Part shown: positions 37,301-52,300 of the stretch, in pieces
How positions within the stretch are numbered: the stretch's first letter is position 1
Layout: the number at the start of each line of letters is the position of its first letter
Source: Leptasterias polaris
Lineage: Eukaryota > Echinodermata > Asteroidea > Forcipulatida > Asteriidae
Direction: 5' to 3'
DNA length: 64,000 nucleotides
Assembly (NCBI GenBank): GCA_037783415.1
Contig: JAZGTN010000085.1
Location: 4,459,501 to 4,523,500 of the forward strand
Translations under genes and position numbers: made by a program
The notes under the pieces: model-generated
Seen by the model: the letters and a program-made list of their open reading frames with translations, nothing else
The model's database searches: none
Told to the model about the DNA's origin: nothing

Positions 37301-40300
37301 CACAGTGCTAGTGTACACAGCTACAGGTTGGTTTTACGGTGTCTTTTTCGGAGTGAAAACTTCGACCACCTTGAGCAAGGCTACCCTCCATCCAGTGATC
37401 CTGTTCAAAGATAAATATTAATTCATACAGTATAGCTCCTGGTATCAGCTTGTCGAAATCTTTACTATTCGTATACTTTCTTTGTAACAGAAGGTGTAGC
37501 CTGAACTTTGAGTTAACTGTTGCCTTGTTCGCTGCAAATGAAACGTTGCGCTTTTGCTGAATCTTTGTTGTGCAAAAACGTAAAGGTTGTACAGACTAGT
37601 AACTTGCTGTTTACTTACAAACGAAACCTTTTTCGTGTCGACGTCATCGATGCCATCATTATAATTAAAAAACATTAATATTTTAATTGTTTCAAAAATT
37701 CATAGCTGTGAAAGTCACGGACATGACCTTTGCATGATATGAAAATTCTTTTGGCACTCTTTAGATCTTACTCAGAGTGTGACCCCATTTGACCTTTACT
37801 TCCAGTGGAAACCGGAAGTGCTTTGTAGTTTAATTTTGGAGTTGTTTACAATAGTGTCGGCAAGAGTCCAGCGTAAAAACATACTACCAGTAGAGTGACG
37901 TCGTAAAAACCAAGAGCGCCTTCTATCGGCAGGATTAAAACAGTTCGAAATACACTTACTTGATGTCTGTAGTGAATTTTGGGGTCATCGTTTCAAATAA
38001 AAAAATTGTATAGGCCTACTTGGCAACTTTTTTACAGCATATGTATTGTGTGAAGTTGTAGATTGATGACGTCATCACATATTTCAAAATTTCAAATCAG
38101 TACACCACCATATGAAAGCTCTTGATGTATTTTTTTCTTACACGAAGTGTGACCCCATGTGACCTTTTAAGTATACAATTAGTTCTTGAGTCATTGCAGT
38201 AGTGTCATAGTGGATGTATTATTTTCAAATTAACTTCCGACGTAAAATAGTTGATTTTGTTCTCTTCTTCCTTGTATTTCAGGAGTAATCTCAACTCGGC
38301 CCCAGATTCTTTGGCAGATGACTGGGACTTGGAGGATGGTAACCTGGAACAAGTTAATGTTGTGGTTAGGTAGGTGCTGAATGTCAATCTAGAATATTGA
38401 CCTTAATTCATATACGAGTTTAAATAACAATTTGCCTTGTAAGTGGATTGTTTTGGGGTTTGTTTTTTTTGGGGGGGGGGCACAGAGGAGAAAAAGGATT
38501 GAGGCAGTAGGAATCCTTCAAACTTAGTCATCTGTAGTACTTTATTCTTTATTGGTTTTGAAAATTTGAGCAGAACATGTATGTTGCAAAACTCTTTGTT
38601 GATTTGAGGCAGCAGGGAACGTACACATTCTTCATGATTTTTACTGTTGGGCTTGAGGCATTGGGTTGTCTACATGTACATTTAAAGAGAAAGGGAATTG
38701 TCAAATTGAATTTTGTGATGTACATGTACGTACGAATTTTCCAGTAGATATATAGAGTCCTTATGTGAATAGAGAAAAATTGCAAGTATCTTATATTACC
38801 TCACGTTAATATGGTTTAATTTGCACATGTATGTGTTCAATACTTTCCAGTACGAAATTTGTCATCATCCATAACATCTGATGACATCATTCTGAGAAAA
38901 ATGGTCTGTAGATTTTTGTACAGGGATGTTTTGGTTCTTCCCTGACTTTTTCAGAGTGAAATTTAAAACATGACCTCGTTGTATTTCAACAACTAATGGG
39001 TCTTAACATTCAAAGGTCAGATTGTTTCGTCAGTCATAATGTAAAAGTCAATGCTGTTTTGTTTGAAAATCATCATTGAAAGTCAAGAATGAACCAAAAT
39101 ATCCCCGTACAAAAGTGTAAAGACCTGTTTTTCTCAGAATGTTGTCATCAAATGTTTTGGATGTTGACAAATTACGCACTGGAAGGTATCAAATATTAAT
39201 GGCAATTTACACCATTTTAACAGGAGGTTAGAGACTTGCATTTGTTTTCCCCACTGACATGAGGACTTGATCTATTTGAAAATGAGTACATTGTACATCA
39301 CAAATATGAAAATGACATTTCCCTGCCTCCTTAACTTACATGTTGGGCCAAGGCCTTGCGCTTAAGCTTTCAGTTATGTAGCCCACGTGGCTAGCAAACT
39401 GCATGTTAAACTTGCCTGCCAGGAGAAGCCCAGATTTAAAATTTGTTGTCACCATTGCAATGTACCTTTCTAAAAGTGATCACAACCAGTTTAATTGTCA
39501 AATGAACATTCACACAATCAAAACAAATTAACACATTTAAAAAATGTAGGGTTATTCCCCTCCGAAAAGGAAGCAATATTGAGCATTTTAAACAAGTAGG
39601 GTAAGTGCAGTATTTAGTAGCCCATTGGACAAGTTAAGAACTGGTGTTTACTATGTACTGTATTCCATAGCAGTTTATACCAGACACTGTACAGTAGGCC
39701 TGTTTTGAGCCATATTAATAGGACTACATGTACCGGCAGCCGATTTCACGAAACGCTAGGATTAATCCTATCTCGAGTTAGGACGAGTAACTGGTCTTAA
39801 CTTAAGACTAGTCCTATTTCTTAGCATTGCCTATAGGACTATATAGTCCTAAGTTAGGAAGAGTTTGGTGAAATCGACGGCTGCACAGTTTGTTTGAACC
39901 ACAGGAACAACCCGAACTACATGTATACCACTGGGGAAGTTGTATCTGCACTCACATTTGCACCACTTGTACTCTACATACATTGTGAACCTGCCAAGTC
40001 TCATACTACTGGTACAAATGCAATATGACACTTGAGTCTGATTTATGACAGTAAGGACCTGTCACTGTCTAGTAGTCTACCTATGGGAGGGTTGGCTGAG
40101 GTCATACTGCCTGTGAAGCTGACAATGTTGTGGTGTACATACTGTTCATGAACCATCATGTACAATGTAGGTGATGGATGAACATGTACAAACTCTATGG
40201 CACAAGTAGACCGTAACACATGGTAAAGAATTCACGGTTAGTGAACCACTTGCTATACAGAAAGCTATTCAGGGTAGGCCTAATTTTTTTAAATGTGGAA

Positions 40301-43300
40301 CCATTCTTTAAATTCCAAAGATGAGAGAGCATCCCAAACAGAAAATACTCAGATGGTTGGTTGTTTGTTTTTCCAAATCAAGATTTTCAATGTATGTGTA
40401 CAGTTTGTAAAATGAAGGTCCAGGCCTGTTGGATGTTGACTGAACATCCTGTTTGTTTGTTTTTTTCTTTAATAATTCACCTGTTAAAGTATTGTTAGTG
40501 AGCAATTTGAATACGGCTTTCCATTTTACAGCAGGTCACACTTTGAGTTTCTGGCTTAAAACCTAAACATCGCACGTTTGGAATGGCTGCAAATTTGCAT
40601 TTTTGAGCCTGGACAGTTTATTGAGAGGAGACAAACAAATAAACATAGGACAAGACTAAATAAATATGCCTTCCTTTTGTGTGAAAGAAGTGTTAGTAAA
40701 AACAAAAAATCCCAGAGCTGGTATTTTTCATTTGCAGAAATCAACAAATTTTAAATTTGTTGCCAGTTAAATGTTCCTTGATAAATTATAATCCAAGGAC
40801 TAAAGCGTCATCAAGGAAATAGGAACAGGTGAGAGGGAATTCAGTGCTTCCATTTTAATGACTGAGCAGGAAACTTCAGTGTGAATCCTCGGAGATGATG
40901 CAACAACTGCTATATTTAGATGCAAGAACAAAAGGAGAGCAGTGGCTTGCTTTAGCCTGGATGACGGAACAGGTGTTCCAGGAAATCTAAGATCATGCCG
41001 CTAATCAAAGGAGATGATTTCTCATTTTGACCAGTTTCTCATTGGTACGCACGGTAACAAAAATAATGTTATTCCCAGCAAGTGACTTGTAATTTCAACG
41101 TGTGTGTCTCTGGTGTTGCATCTGAAACTGAGACGGAGTTGCTTTCTACTGTTTGTTGAGATTAAAGTGTAGGCTTACCCTTAGGGTCAATCTGAGGTTG
41201 TTTTGGAGTAAACATGCTGGGCCCGATTTCATGCTTACCAAAGAATTCTGTGCTTACAGCACCCTGTAAACCGCGTAATTCCATGGGCTGTGGCAGGTTG
41301 ACTACGTAGAATAAGCAGTGCTATGAAATGGGCCCTGATGGGCCCAATTTCATAAAGCATGTAAGCACAGAAATTTGTTAAGCACAGAAAAAATATTGCT
41401 TAGCAGAAACTGGTTACCAGCCAAAATTCCATAAAGTTAACACTGTTTTGACTGGTGCCCCTCTCATTAGAAATTTCCTAAGCAGTATTTTTTGCTTAAC
41501 AGCTTTATGAAATTGGGCCCAGGTTAGAGGCAGTGTTGGTTGTCAGGAGTGGAATCATTTGCAGTGCAAGAATTTTTCAAGTTACATTGTATACTAGCGT
41601 GTAGCGTGGCAAACATCTGTATTGTGACGTAACAAATGGCGAGCCTTCTAATCCAAGATGGCGCGCTTCGAATTCCAAGATGGCGCGCTTCGAATTCCAA
41701 GATGGCGCGCTTCTAATCCAAGATGGCGATTTAACGATCATTATAGTATAGATGAAGAATTAAGGCCAAGTAAAATAAATAACATTTTGCTCGTCCCCGC
41801 CCACTCCGATTTTGGACGCCGCACCAATTTTTTTGTTATTTGTTACTAAAAAAATAATAAAATAAAATAATAATAATTTATCGCAGTCCAGAAAATCCAC
41901 TCCACAAAAAAGTAAACTCGATATAAAAAAGTTTCCACCTTTATTCAGAATCCTCGCTGTTCGTTCGGTAACAAAAATGTTGTTGCTTAATGCCCTTGGT
42001 AATGAATGATTGGTTGATTTGTTTCCATCAATTCAACATATTTTTGAATATTTGTGTAATGAGTATTAAACATTGCTACAAACTATCTGTTTTTTTATTT
42101 GCATTTATGGCTTTCATATAGTTTTCCAACCTTGGTGATGAGGGGCCCATGGGAAATGGTTTTTGTTGTTGCTGTGTTGTCATCCAGCAGATTGGAAGAC
42201 CTGAAGGTGACATCATAATAAAGCACTGGGTAGATCTGCTAGGATTTTTTCCACAAATGACCATTATCATCGACGTCTGCTTTTTTCACCCCAGAGGTGC
42301 CTTCTAGTAAAAGGATAATTGAATTAAAAAGGTTTTTAAAACTTACTGATCAAATAGTTTTCCATTGTTTGTATCAGCAATGCCAATTGCACACAGTGTA
42401 ATCTGTAGTCAATATTCAACTTTGACTGAAGCACTTACAGAAAGCTAATAAGTAAATATACAGAGTGCTTCAAATTCTCTTTAGATACACAATGTCTTTA
42501 AGCTTTTCAAAAACCATTTGCTTTATAACCTTTTAACTAAAGTTGTGACATTTAAGTTAAAAAAATCCAATACTAACTCAATGGGAAGAACTTCAAGTTT
42601 GGTGTAGTGTTTTTATTTTGTTTTTATTTATCTTAACTATTTAGTGTCTTGAGCACACAGTTGCTCTTTTTCATCTCTTTTTTATGGCAGTATCTTAAAC
42701 CCACAAAGTCTGTAGCATTCAATTGTCAAACTTTTATCTTGCTCCAAAGTACAATTATGTAAGTCTTTCAAGAACCAGTGGATTTTGGTCAACAGGTAGT
42801 CAGCAGTATGTCCTCTAATAAGGGACAGCTTTATGCCAAGGTGTACAAGTGTACAAGCTTTTCAACACAACAATGCATCCTCCTCACAGTGAAAGCCCAT
42901 AAGCCAGAGAAGCGCTATAGATACAAAGCTGCCTTGGAGCACAGTTAGCTTGGATGAGAGCATACATTGTAGATGCTTGAAGCATTCTACCTCCATGCTT
43001 GGAGGTACAAATGTAGCAACAGTTGAACTACCAGCCAGTGGGTGTCATTGTGGAACAAAATGTACACACCTAGATAGGGTTTCATTCTAATAGGTGAACC
43101 TCCAGCGCTGATAATAGCCCACCACCTATTTACAAACTCCCTGCATGCTGCTGGTACTCTTGTTGTCTGAGTGGATTGGATTCATTTGACTGCAGAAGAA
43201 AAGCTTTTGTTGGGTTTAGAGATATTTATAGTCTGGCAATGGTTTGTGTAACGGAGCTCAATGGTTATACCATAGAGAAAGAACAGATGTCCTTTCTCTA

Positions 43301-46300
43301 TGGTTACGCAGCCAGCTGTACAGTGATTACGGATCTTATGTTCGGGAACATTCATGTGCACAATGCGTTTAAATCTAATCCAGGGTCTCTCAATGATCAC
43401 TGTTTTTGTGATCGGATTGTAAGTTGATATGGTTGTCTATGAGGATGAATGAAAGGTATACCATGGAGCTTAGCTTCGTACACGTGTACCTTTTGCAGTC
43501 TACAAATTGTAATAACCTTTTGTAAAAAAAATCCACTTAATAGTCATTTTGTCGTGTGCCCAGATTGCAAAATTGTGTTTCAAGAAAAATGACCTAAAAA
43601 GTTTGCTCGGTATATTAAGAAACAATAAATCAGTATAGGAAGGTTAAATTCTGGGAATGGGAAAAATTTGTCTAATTGGAATACATTCTAGCAACAGTAT
43701 GCCATTTTTTGTTGGCAGGATCCAATTGATTGCTTCACAGCTTTCTGTTACTGTAAAAAAATACTTTGTGTGCCTGGAAGAAGGACGTACTTTGTAGAGC
43801 TATACGCCTGTCCTCAGGGCACCATTGTATTAATTTGTGAAAGTACGGTAAAGTAGTTTGGAAGACCTACATTGTAAAATTGCTTGTAGAATGTTCTGTC
43901 CAATAGTGTAGGCACAAATAACCAGGATGAAGAAAAGCCATTGAGATTTGCTGTGTACAAATCACAAGCGAAAATCCCAAAGATGATGAGAGCATAGGTC
44001 TAATGGTTGAAATTTTGAGTTGTTAATGTACACCGTAGACCACCGGTTCTTGTTAGAACTTCCACAGCTCAAAAGAGATTTTCTTTTCATTTCATTTGGT
44101 GCCTGTACTCCTTGTACGTATAATGCTGATTGTATCACAGCCATGCAAAGTGTCAAATCCTACTTTTAGAAAATAAAATGCATATATGGAGATAAAATCT
44201 TTACACAAAATCAGGTTCCAATTCCACTCTACAAAATTTGTCTTTGTTCAACTTAAAATGAATTGAAAATTTACTAAGTCAGTTTTCTTGGATATGTGAA
44301 AAAAGAAACTGTATCCCCTTACATGTAGTTCAAGTGATCCCTCTGCTGCCGCTTCCCTGGTTGTATCGTAAACTTGGGTGTGTTCCCTGGTTATACGGCA
44401 GTTTCAGGTTGAATGGCTTCTATCATGTCTATAACTTGCTCACTGAACAAATAGGGAAACCGCCGACATTATTTAGGGCTAGATAGCTCAGTTGATAGAG
44501 CGCCGGCACTCTAATCAGGAGGCCGCAGGTTCAGATCCTGCTCAAATCCAGTTTTAGAATACATTTCCTTCATGTGAACATTTCAATGGAAGATGAAAAC
44601 ACCCTGAGTGTAACAACAAAAAATGCCTTAAATGTGACACACACATTTTAAATTTTTCGGTTTGTACTTGTAGACTGTAACTTCAGGCAGTTTCAAGTTA
44701 TTCTTGATAAGTATTTCCACTTTTCACGCAATGTATGTTTGCAAGATTTTGATTTTTTACCTACCTCCCCCCCCCCTCCTTTGATTTCATTTTGCCAGGG
44801 TGCGGCCGCTGAGTGATGGAGAGAAGAAAAGGACGGATAAAGATTGTGTCCAAATCCAGCATAATTCATCCTCAATAACGGTCAGTTACTGTGACGTTTT
44901 TTTTTTTTGCCATTCATTATTACATCCCCAGTTTCAATGGAAAGCCAATGGAATGTTTGAAATGACATGGATCAGGTTGTAACATAATACATTGAAATGT
45001 AATATGTTTACATTTTAAAACAAAAGATACAATACACAATTCTTAAATTCTTATTTCAGACTTGTCAGTGAAAGTTTGCTCCCAAATTAACACCTTTGGT
45101 ATATTATTGCAGTGCATATGTATGGAAGAATTCTCCTGTGATGATGTTCAAAGTCTTTCCCAAATATTTGTCTTGTAGTTGGAGACACCAGAGAAGTCCA
45201 AAACCTTTACGTTCAGCGCCGTCTTCGACAAGGACACAACGCAGGGAGAGGTACTAGAGAAATGCGGTATTAAGCAGATGATTGAGATGGCGGTAGATGG
45301 GTACGCATGTACAACTTTTGCGTACGGGCAAACCGGATCCGGGAAAACATACACAATCACTGGACCCATCAATCAGGTGAGATAGTGAAAACCATAGTGA
45401 AGTATAATATTTCACTTTCTTTCAACCAGCTGAAAATTGTCTTGTTCATTTCTCCCCACCATGAAAATTCACATCTGATCGTAGTGCTTCTGTCTGGAAG
45501 AGGGCAGGGTCAGTACTTTGAGTTGTTTATTAACAAAGCTCAGTAACTATTACACTAGTTGTCCCGCTCACTGCATGCTTTGAAATTTCCCGGGGAAAAA
45601 AACAACTAATGGAGAAACAGGTGTGCACAGGTGTTTTTAAACCTTTTTTTCTTTCATGGCGCTTGAGGCGGTTTAAAAAAAATTGTTTTCACACTGGTGC
45701 TGTACGGCTTATTATCCCAGATCTTCAGGAAACATTAAGGTCATCAAGGACTTTCACCACCATTGGTGCCCACATATTTAAGTTTGTAGAAGGGCAAAGC
45801 ATAACCCCTATCACCAACTCTCCCCTCAACCCCCCCCCCCCCCCCTCCCCCAGCCTCAATAAAATGGTACACTGATACGTGTAGTGATGGCAGCATTTCT
45901 GAGGGTTCTATGGTCATGATGGAGTTGAAGTCAAGTACTATAGTGACCCCTTGCTGCCAGGCGTGCCATTTTAGGAGTCAATGTTAAGCACGTAAATACC
46001 GCATTGCCTGAAATGCGCATTACACTCTGGAAAACCTGTAGACATTGACTTCCCAAATGCCACAACTAAGATTTTTGTGATGATGACGTCAGGTGAATTA
46101 GGTCAGAAGGGCTACAAAAAAACCTGCATTTGCTGTCATCCTGAGGTCAAACTGTGTGAACCCGCCTACCGCATGCATGCAACTGATTGATTGACATTTA
46201 TTTCACACTAACAGAATACACATACATACATGTCCATTATAACTTTTCAGAATGAATACACAATATAGTATTATGATATTACTTCAGCGTGTCAGCGTGT

Positions 46301-49300
46301 AGGGAAAGAGAGAAGCTCAGTGCTTTTGAGTTTTTCCCTATTGGACAGATAGGCATGTGGCATGGCAGTGCAAAGACGATGCCAAAGAAAACATATTATT
46401 AAAGTTTGTCGGCAGTAGGCCAATTTTATATGAACATAAATGTACCCAAGTATTAGCCAATGAGAGGTGTTCCTTTGAATGCAGTGAGGGCGCTGTTTGA
46501 GCGTGTGACGTCAAAATTACAGTAAAGAATTCTGATGCCCAGACTGATTGCATTTATTGTTTTCTCTCCTGCAGGACTCTTTAGGGCAGACAGAGTATAC
46601 CTATGGTCTTATACAGCGCTCCTTCGTTCATCTCTTTGAGGTCTTAGGTCAGAGGTCAGGATCTAACATCAACTACACTCTCAGTGCTTCCTATTTGGAG
46701 ATATATAATGAACAGGTGGGTCAGAGTGTATTTTAGTCAAAGAATGTCTGTGTAGCTCTTTGTGCGCATCTTCTTTGAATCAATTTGTGCGCGCTGCCAT
46801 TTTAGCACATGGCAAATTTCAACTTTCCCATTGGTTGGCTTGGCAAGTCATAATTGGTACTCTATGTCAACAGCTGACATAAAGGGCGTGCACAGTAGAC
46901 ACTGGCGAAGAGATTTTTTTCCATGATTTTTATTTCATCAAGCTCACTGGGTCCGATTTAATGGCTCTGCTTACCGTAAGCAAAGAATCAGTGCTTACGC
47001 AAAGCAGAGAATTTTTGCTTGTGTGCATACGTACACCACGTTACTAGACATTCTTCGCTTACACAGCTAGCGCATAAATTCAGTGCTTGCGCAGCAAGTG
47101 GAGAATGGTGATCTTAAGCGCAGAATTCTGCGATAAGCAGAGCCATGAAATTGGGCCCAGGTATTTTTAAGAAAAATTCTTAACTGGACTGATGTGATTA
47201 AAAACACTTTTTTTAACCTTTAAAGTTTGTTCGTGCTTTGACATGTGTTTGCAAATTCAGAATTCATACCAGTCCTATTGATTGGCCAGGATTCTGCACA
47301 TTCTTGAAAATACTTCAAGAAGTGAACTGACTGTCAAGGGGAGAAAAAATCCATGTGTCAAATTTTCTAGATGTCTGTTTGTCATGCAGCAGAGAGTTTG
47401 TAAATCCTCTGTTTCCCTGGTACTGCTGCTCTTTGGAACGCTCTACTTCTTTCATGTGTTTTGTTTTCCCACTGTTGTACAATCTATTCCAGTTCAAGAG
47501 TATTTTGAATGGATGTCTTCTCTCCCTTTACTCAGGATTTCTGTGGATCTTCAAAAATTATTAAAAAGTCTATCCAAATTTAAGGTCTCAAGAAGCATCA
47601 CAAAGTGTTAAACTCAGTTATTTGAGGTCTTAGAAAATGGATGAATCGTGCAATGAGATTTCTGGTCTGCTTGTAAAGAACCACAATATGCTGTGTGTAA
47701 AAAAGTAGAATAAAGTGTGAGTGGGCATAGCTGTTTCTTCCCTGCATTATTTTGGTCTTAAATCTTGTTTGAAACAGTAGCATTTAAAGGGTCTTAAAAA
47801 GTCTTCAAATGTTTCTTTTTAAAGTGTACAGATACATGTACCCTTTTGTACTTGTGAAAATAGAATTAGCTGTTGCAAACTGCTTACCAACCAAAAGGAC
47901 CTGTGGTACATGTATAAATGCAAAAAATAAGTTAGTGGCCTGGCATTTCGACCCTTCTTTACTTGTCCATGTTTTCCTTGTAGCCCTAACCTTGATTGCG
48001 CTTTCTGACATTGTGTTGAGTAAGGGTTTCATCTTCAAGGCCAACAGGAGCCCACTCTACAATCAAACTTCTGTTGAATTTTAACTCTTACTCTCAGGAA
48101 GAATATACACTACTATCGTACCATGTGGTCAATTTATCTTCATGCCCAAACTTACTGTACAAAAAGACTCTGCCAGGATCGAAATGTTAGGCCTTTTTAT
48201 TTTTTTTACATACACTAAAAGCAGGTCATTGGTAAGAGGTTTGCTAAAGCTAAATTGTCCACTCTTTTTTCAAAAAGAAAGCACTTCACTTACAATGCTG
48301 ATATTTTATGCTTGTTTTCGTGCGTGTAGGTAAAAGATTTACTGAACCCATCCGGAAGAGACTCTCTACCAGTCCGATGGTCCAAAGATAAGGGATTCTA
48401 CGTAGAGAATCTATTCATTGTAGATTGTGAGACATTGGACGATCTATTAGCCATCTTAGAAGAAGGTAAGAAAATATTTGTAACTCACAACATAAATCTC
48501 TTTTGAAATGAACCCGTCATTGACAACTTGATGGTTCGATCAGTATTCTCTGATTTTCTTCAGGAGAACGCTGGACTCTGTTGCTATTTGCTGCTTAAGT
48601 AATGCTGATTAAATGTAGTTTCAGCTTTTACTTAGACCATGTAAACTTTCTTTAGAAAATGAGTGACCTTGTCCATTCTATGGCCTTTCTGGTCATACGT
48701 TTCGTGTCATAATTTCCACATAAATTCAAGTGTTATAAAAGTAGCAGATGAACCTGTTTTGAGGTGTGCCCCTCTTGCTTCATACCAAAAGTTGATGAAA
48801 AACAGTGCAATCCCCATTTCATTTAATATTTTCTTCCATTGAGCTGTGTACAAATTGTGCCTGCGGTAAGTCCATACTTTGTGGCTCTATAAACATGTGA
48901 TATTGCAGTATACGTGTATTCCACAATGAGAGTTTTATGTACATTGTGTCTCTGCAAACCTCACTAGAATGTACAGCAAGGAAAATGGACCATTTTCCTT
49001 TGTTTATCCGAACCTATAGATGCACATGTCATCATCATGCATGCACTACACACGTGTATTTACACATGTACAATGTTTTCAAGTGCTTTACAGCATATTA
49101 TTCTGGCCTACCACGGAAGGGTTTGCTTCCTAGAAAAGATCTTACGAGCATCTTGTACACAACAATATCAATGATAAAAGCATTTTTGTTGACTAATTAA
49201 TCATAGAAATTAAATATTTTGTACAATTATGATAAAAATCAAAGCAAAGAGTATGTCAAACGTGCGGTTCATGACTGGGACAAATTTGGTACTGCATAGC

Positions 49301-52300
49301 GCCGGGCATTGCGAATCGTTTGTTTTCATTGGTAATAGTTATAGTGTGCAACATAAGTAGAATTTCAAGCGTGGGTTACCAGCAATGTTTCTGATGTTAC
49401 ACATGCATGTACATTGCTCATGGAGGAAGTGTTGTGTAACTCAATATTAAGCGGTACAACTATTTGTTTTCACAACTTTGACGAAAGAAGCTTTTGTTAA
49501 ACAACAATATTTCCAGATCTCCCGCCTACAAAAGTATGAAAAACAATGCACTTTGTCTTCACAGGCTCGCAAAAAAAACCTCAAATTATTTGTGTTCTCT
49601 TTACGACCATGCTCGTATCTTCGGTTTTGTAAGACATAGAATTACGCATAAATTGGTACAAACTGGGGTCTCGTACCTTCCGAGCTCGTATTAATGAGAA
49701 TCGACTACTCCCTTTATGCAATGTTTCAAATTGTTCTTTGTACTTAATTTCTCCTTCTTCAGGTATGGGACAGAGACAGATAGCAACAAATAACATCAAT
49801 GAATACTCCAGCAGAAGTCACACCATTGTATCATTGCAGATTGACTGTGAAATGGTGAGTAAATGTTATCAATATCAAGCCTAATTTATTCAGGTACTTT
49901 ATGCTGAACGTTACGGTAAAACCAAAGTACAGATCAAGAGTTCAACAAATGTTGTGTTACAAATGTAGACTTTAATAAGGGAATAAAAGGGTAGCGACGA
50001 GTTCTTAAACGGCCGAAGGCTCGGGCCTTTATCGCACGGCCACGACCCTGCCGGTTCGTGGCCGGTTCGTGACCCTGCCGGTCGTGGCCGTGCGATAAAG
50101 GCCCTCGCCTTCGGCTCGGGCCTTTATCGCACGGCCGCGACCCTGCAAGGTTTTAAACGGCCGTTTAAGAACGAGTCGCTACCCTTTTATTCCCATTCAT
50201 AAATGCCCTTTTGGTTAAAAGGCGTAATAAAGTAGGAAACTCTGTAAAAACTTATCTGTTTTCCGACGTCCTTGAGCTCTGTACGTGTGGTGCATTTTTA
50301 TGAGACAGTTTTCGGATATGCATTGGTGCGCGTAGTAATGCATCCTCGTATCCATGGACTAAAATGGCGCGGCGAGATCGATCACCCCTGAGAACGAGGT
50401 TGTGGGCTAACCCGCACAAATGCTATCCGAAAACACCCGGTCTTAAACAGCTCCAGCTATGTCTTTATCAGCCGTTTAAACACACCCACGTGACGTGCTC
50501 TCCACCAATAGGAATAGCGAAACTGTCTGGGGGTATTTATGAATGATGATTTAGAGGGAAAATTATAAAGAAAAATGCAATGAAAGTCACCTGTGAAAGT
50601 TTAAGCTGAATAGAGTGTAAAACTTGTTAAGAAAACAGGGAAAAAATGTCACAGTACATGTATGTTCATTGAGAACTTTGAATCGGTCTATGTTTTTAGC
50701 GAGGTGACAGCGGGTAATTCTGATATCTCTGCCAGCAGCATTCACAAACAGACACCACAGACATTTGAATCTCTAAAGGTCACCTGTTTAGAGATTCAAA
50801 TGTTTTCGAGATACTTTTATTGATTTCTAATCAGGGGGTTGGGGGGGGGGTGGCACAAAATAACTTCGCAGGATGCTTACTACCATTACCATCTACTACT
50901 TTCTAACAAGTAGGGTGGGGGGTCATTACCAGAGCATGACTCTACTTATAATAAATGTTGAGGAATTTATTTGCAAAAAGGGTGTCGATAAAGTTTGATA
51001 GAGAACAAAATATACATTTTTGATTGAAATACACTTGAATATATTATGTTAAACGATATGATAACCCTGTTGAAGTTTAACTTATCAGATAAAAAACAAA
51101 TTAGACTGAGATGTTACAGGTATTGTACAATCTTTCACGTTACATGTACACTATATACAGGAAAAAGCTTCTTCTTTTGTTTAGTCAAATAAATATCTGG
51201 TAAATGTGTCTTAAGTTCAACACAGCATAGATATGAAAGGATATTTAGATAACACATTCTGTGTGGTGGTTGTTTGTAGTAATGGTACGCTATCCAGGCT
51301 ATCAGTCGAATTGAGCTTTATCCATATAGAACTATATTAATGACTCCAATGGTTTCCTGGAAATGTTGAAGGGTGTATTGTGGTCTTGCCGTATCAGTGG
51401 ACATAAAAATCGCAGTTAAAAAATGTCTATCTGATTAAGCATGCCATTAGATGCTCATTTAGGCCTTGGTGGGCCCAGTGACATTAACCTTTTATGTAGG
51501 ATTTGAATGGTGGGAATACAATTGAGTGAGGTTTGCGGAGGTACCATGTACATAAACTTTCTTCCTGAGTTGTGCAAGAGACACTTTGAACATAAACTCT
51601 CTTTATAATATAAGTTGTGGTTGTTCCTAGAAGAACCAATGTTTGACAACTCCATTCATTGGGTGTTTTCAAGAAGAAGTGAAAAGTGTTATTCGAAAGA
51701 CAAAAAAAGCATCCTTCTGCTGCCGCTTCCCATGGTGTTTTGTAATCCTGGGTGTGATCCCTGGCTTTAAACAGTTACGGGTTGAATGGCGTTTGACTAG
51801 AACACCCCGGAACAAAGATATTGACAAAATAGGGAGACCGCCAACATACGATGACATACACATATGGCTAGATAGCACAGTTGGTTGAGCGCCGGCATGT
51901 TAGTCCGGAGTTGGCAGGTTCAGCTCCAGTCAAATTTCTTTGTCGATTATTTTAAAAGGAAATATTGCATTTTGGTTTTATTGTTAATCCCTCTGTGTAT
52001 GTTTTGGCTTCCTGACTTGTTCAACTCAGAGTTCAACTTCCAAGCTGAAAATTTGTTAATAATTCATGCTGACAGCACCTTTGCTGAATATCAACAGATC
52101 TATAAAGTGTATGTCGAATCGACCAGTTTCTTAATTCTGCAATATTTTGGACAGTATTCATGAACAGAACATGCTTGTAGTTGTTTCTCGTTGGTCGAGC
52201 CATTTCCAGCGTTGCTAGTGCGCACTCACCCATCTAACCTGACCCGATGTTTGCTTGTTCAAAGTACACGCTAAAACGAATGTCAACATGCTTGAACTAG

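Larger units (their letters stand above)
34325..38282 (+). other. KIF12 intron 1
   Basis: Almost 4 kb, GTAGGT to TTTCAG. It holds C-runs at about 36213-36230, a G-run at about 36637-36651, a long hairpin (37083-37143) and two copies of a GTGTGACCCCAT(T/G)TGACCTT-type motif. Otherwise I see nothing recognisable. Confidence 0.8.
38370..44798 (+). other. KIF12 intron 2
   Basis: The longest intron (6.4 kb). It holds a foldback element (38842-39187), three TIR elements (39737-39883, 41219-41335, 41340-41521), a 22-bp minisatellite (41648-41729), a hairpin (43268-43303) and a tRNA-like repeat (44338-44555). A G-run lies near 38471. The rest, including 42000-43200, shows nothing recognisable. Confidence 0.8.

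Noticed and set aside
37777..38166. Nuclear-receptor response elements from TGACCCCAT and TGACCTT pairs
   Set aside because: Both lie in copies of a longer repeat, which explains the similarity without a regulatory role.
43176..43427. 83-codon ORF in intron 2
   Set aside because: It spans a hairpin, with a matching ORF on the opposite strand, and has no similarity that I recognise.
44480..44555. Functional tRNA gene
   Set aside because: The A and B boxes are recognisable but the anticodon and acceptor stems do not pair, and it belongs to a larger dispersed repeat.
47282..47611. 109-codon ORF in intron 5 as a separate gene
   Set aside because: No recognisable domain, overlaps ORFs in two other frames, and lies within a supported intron.
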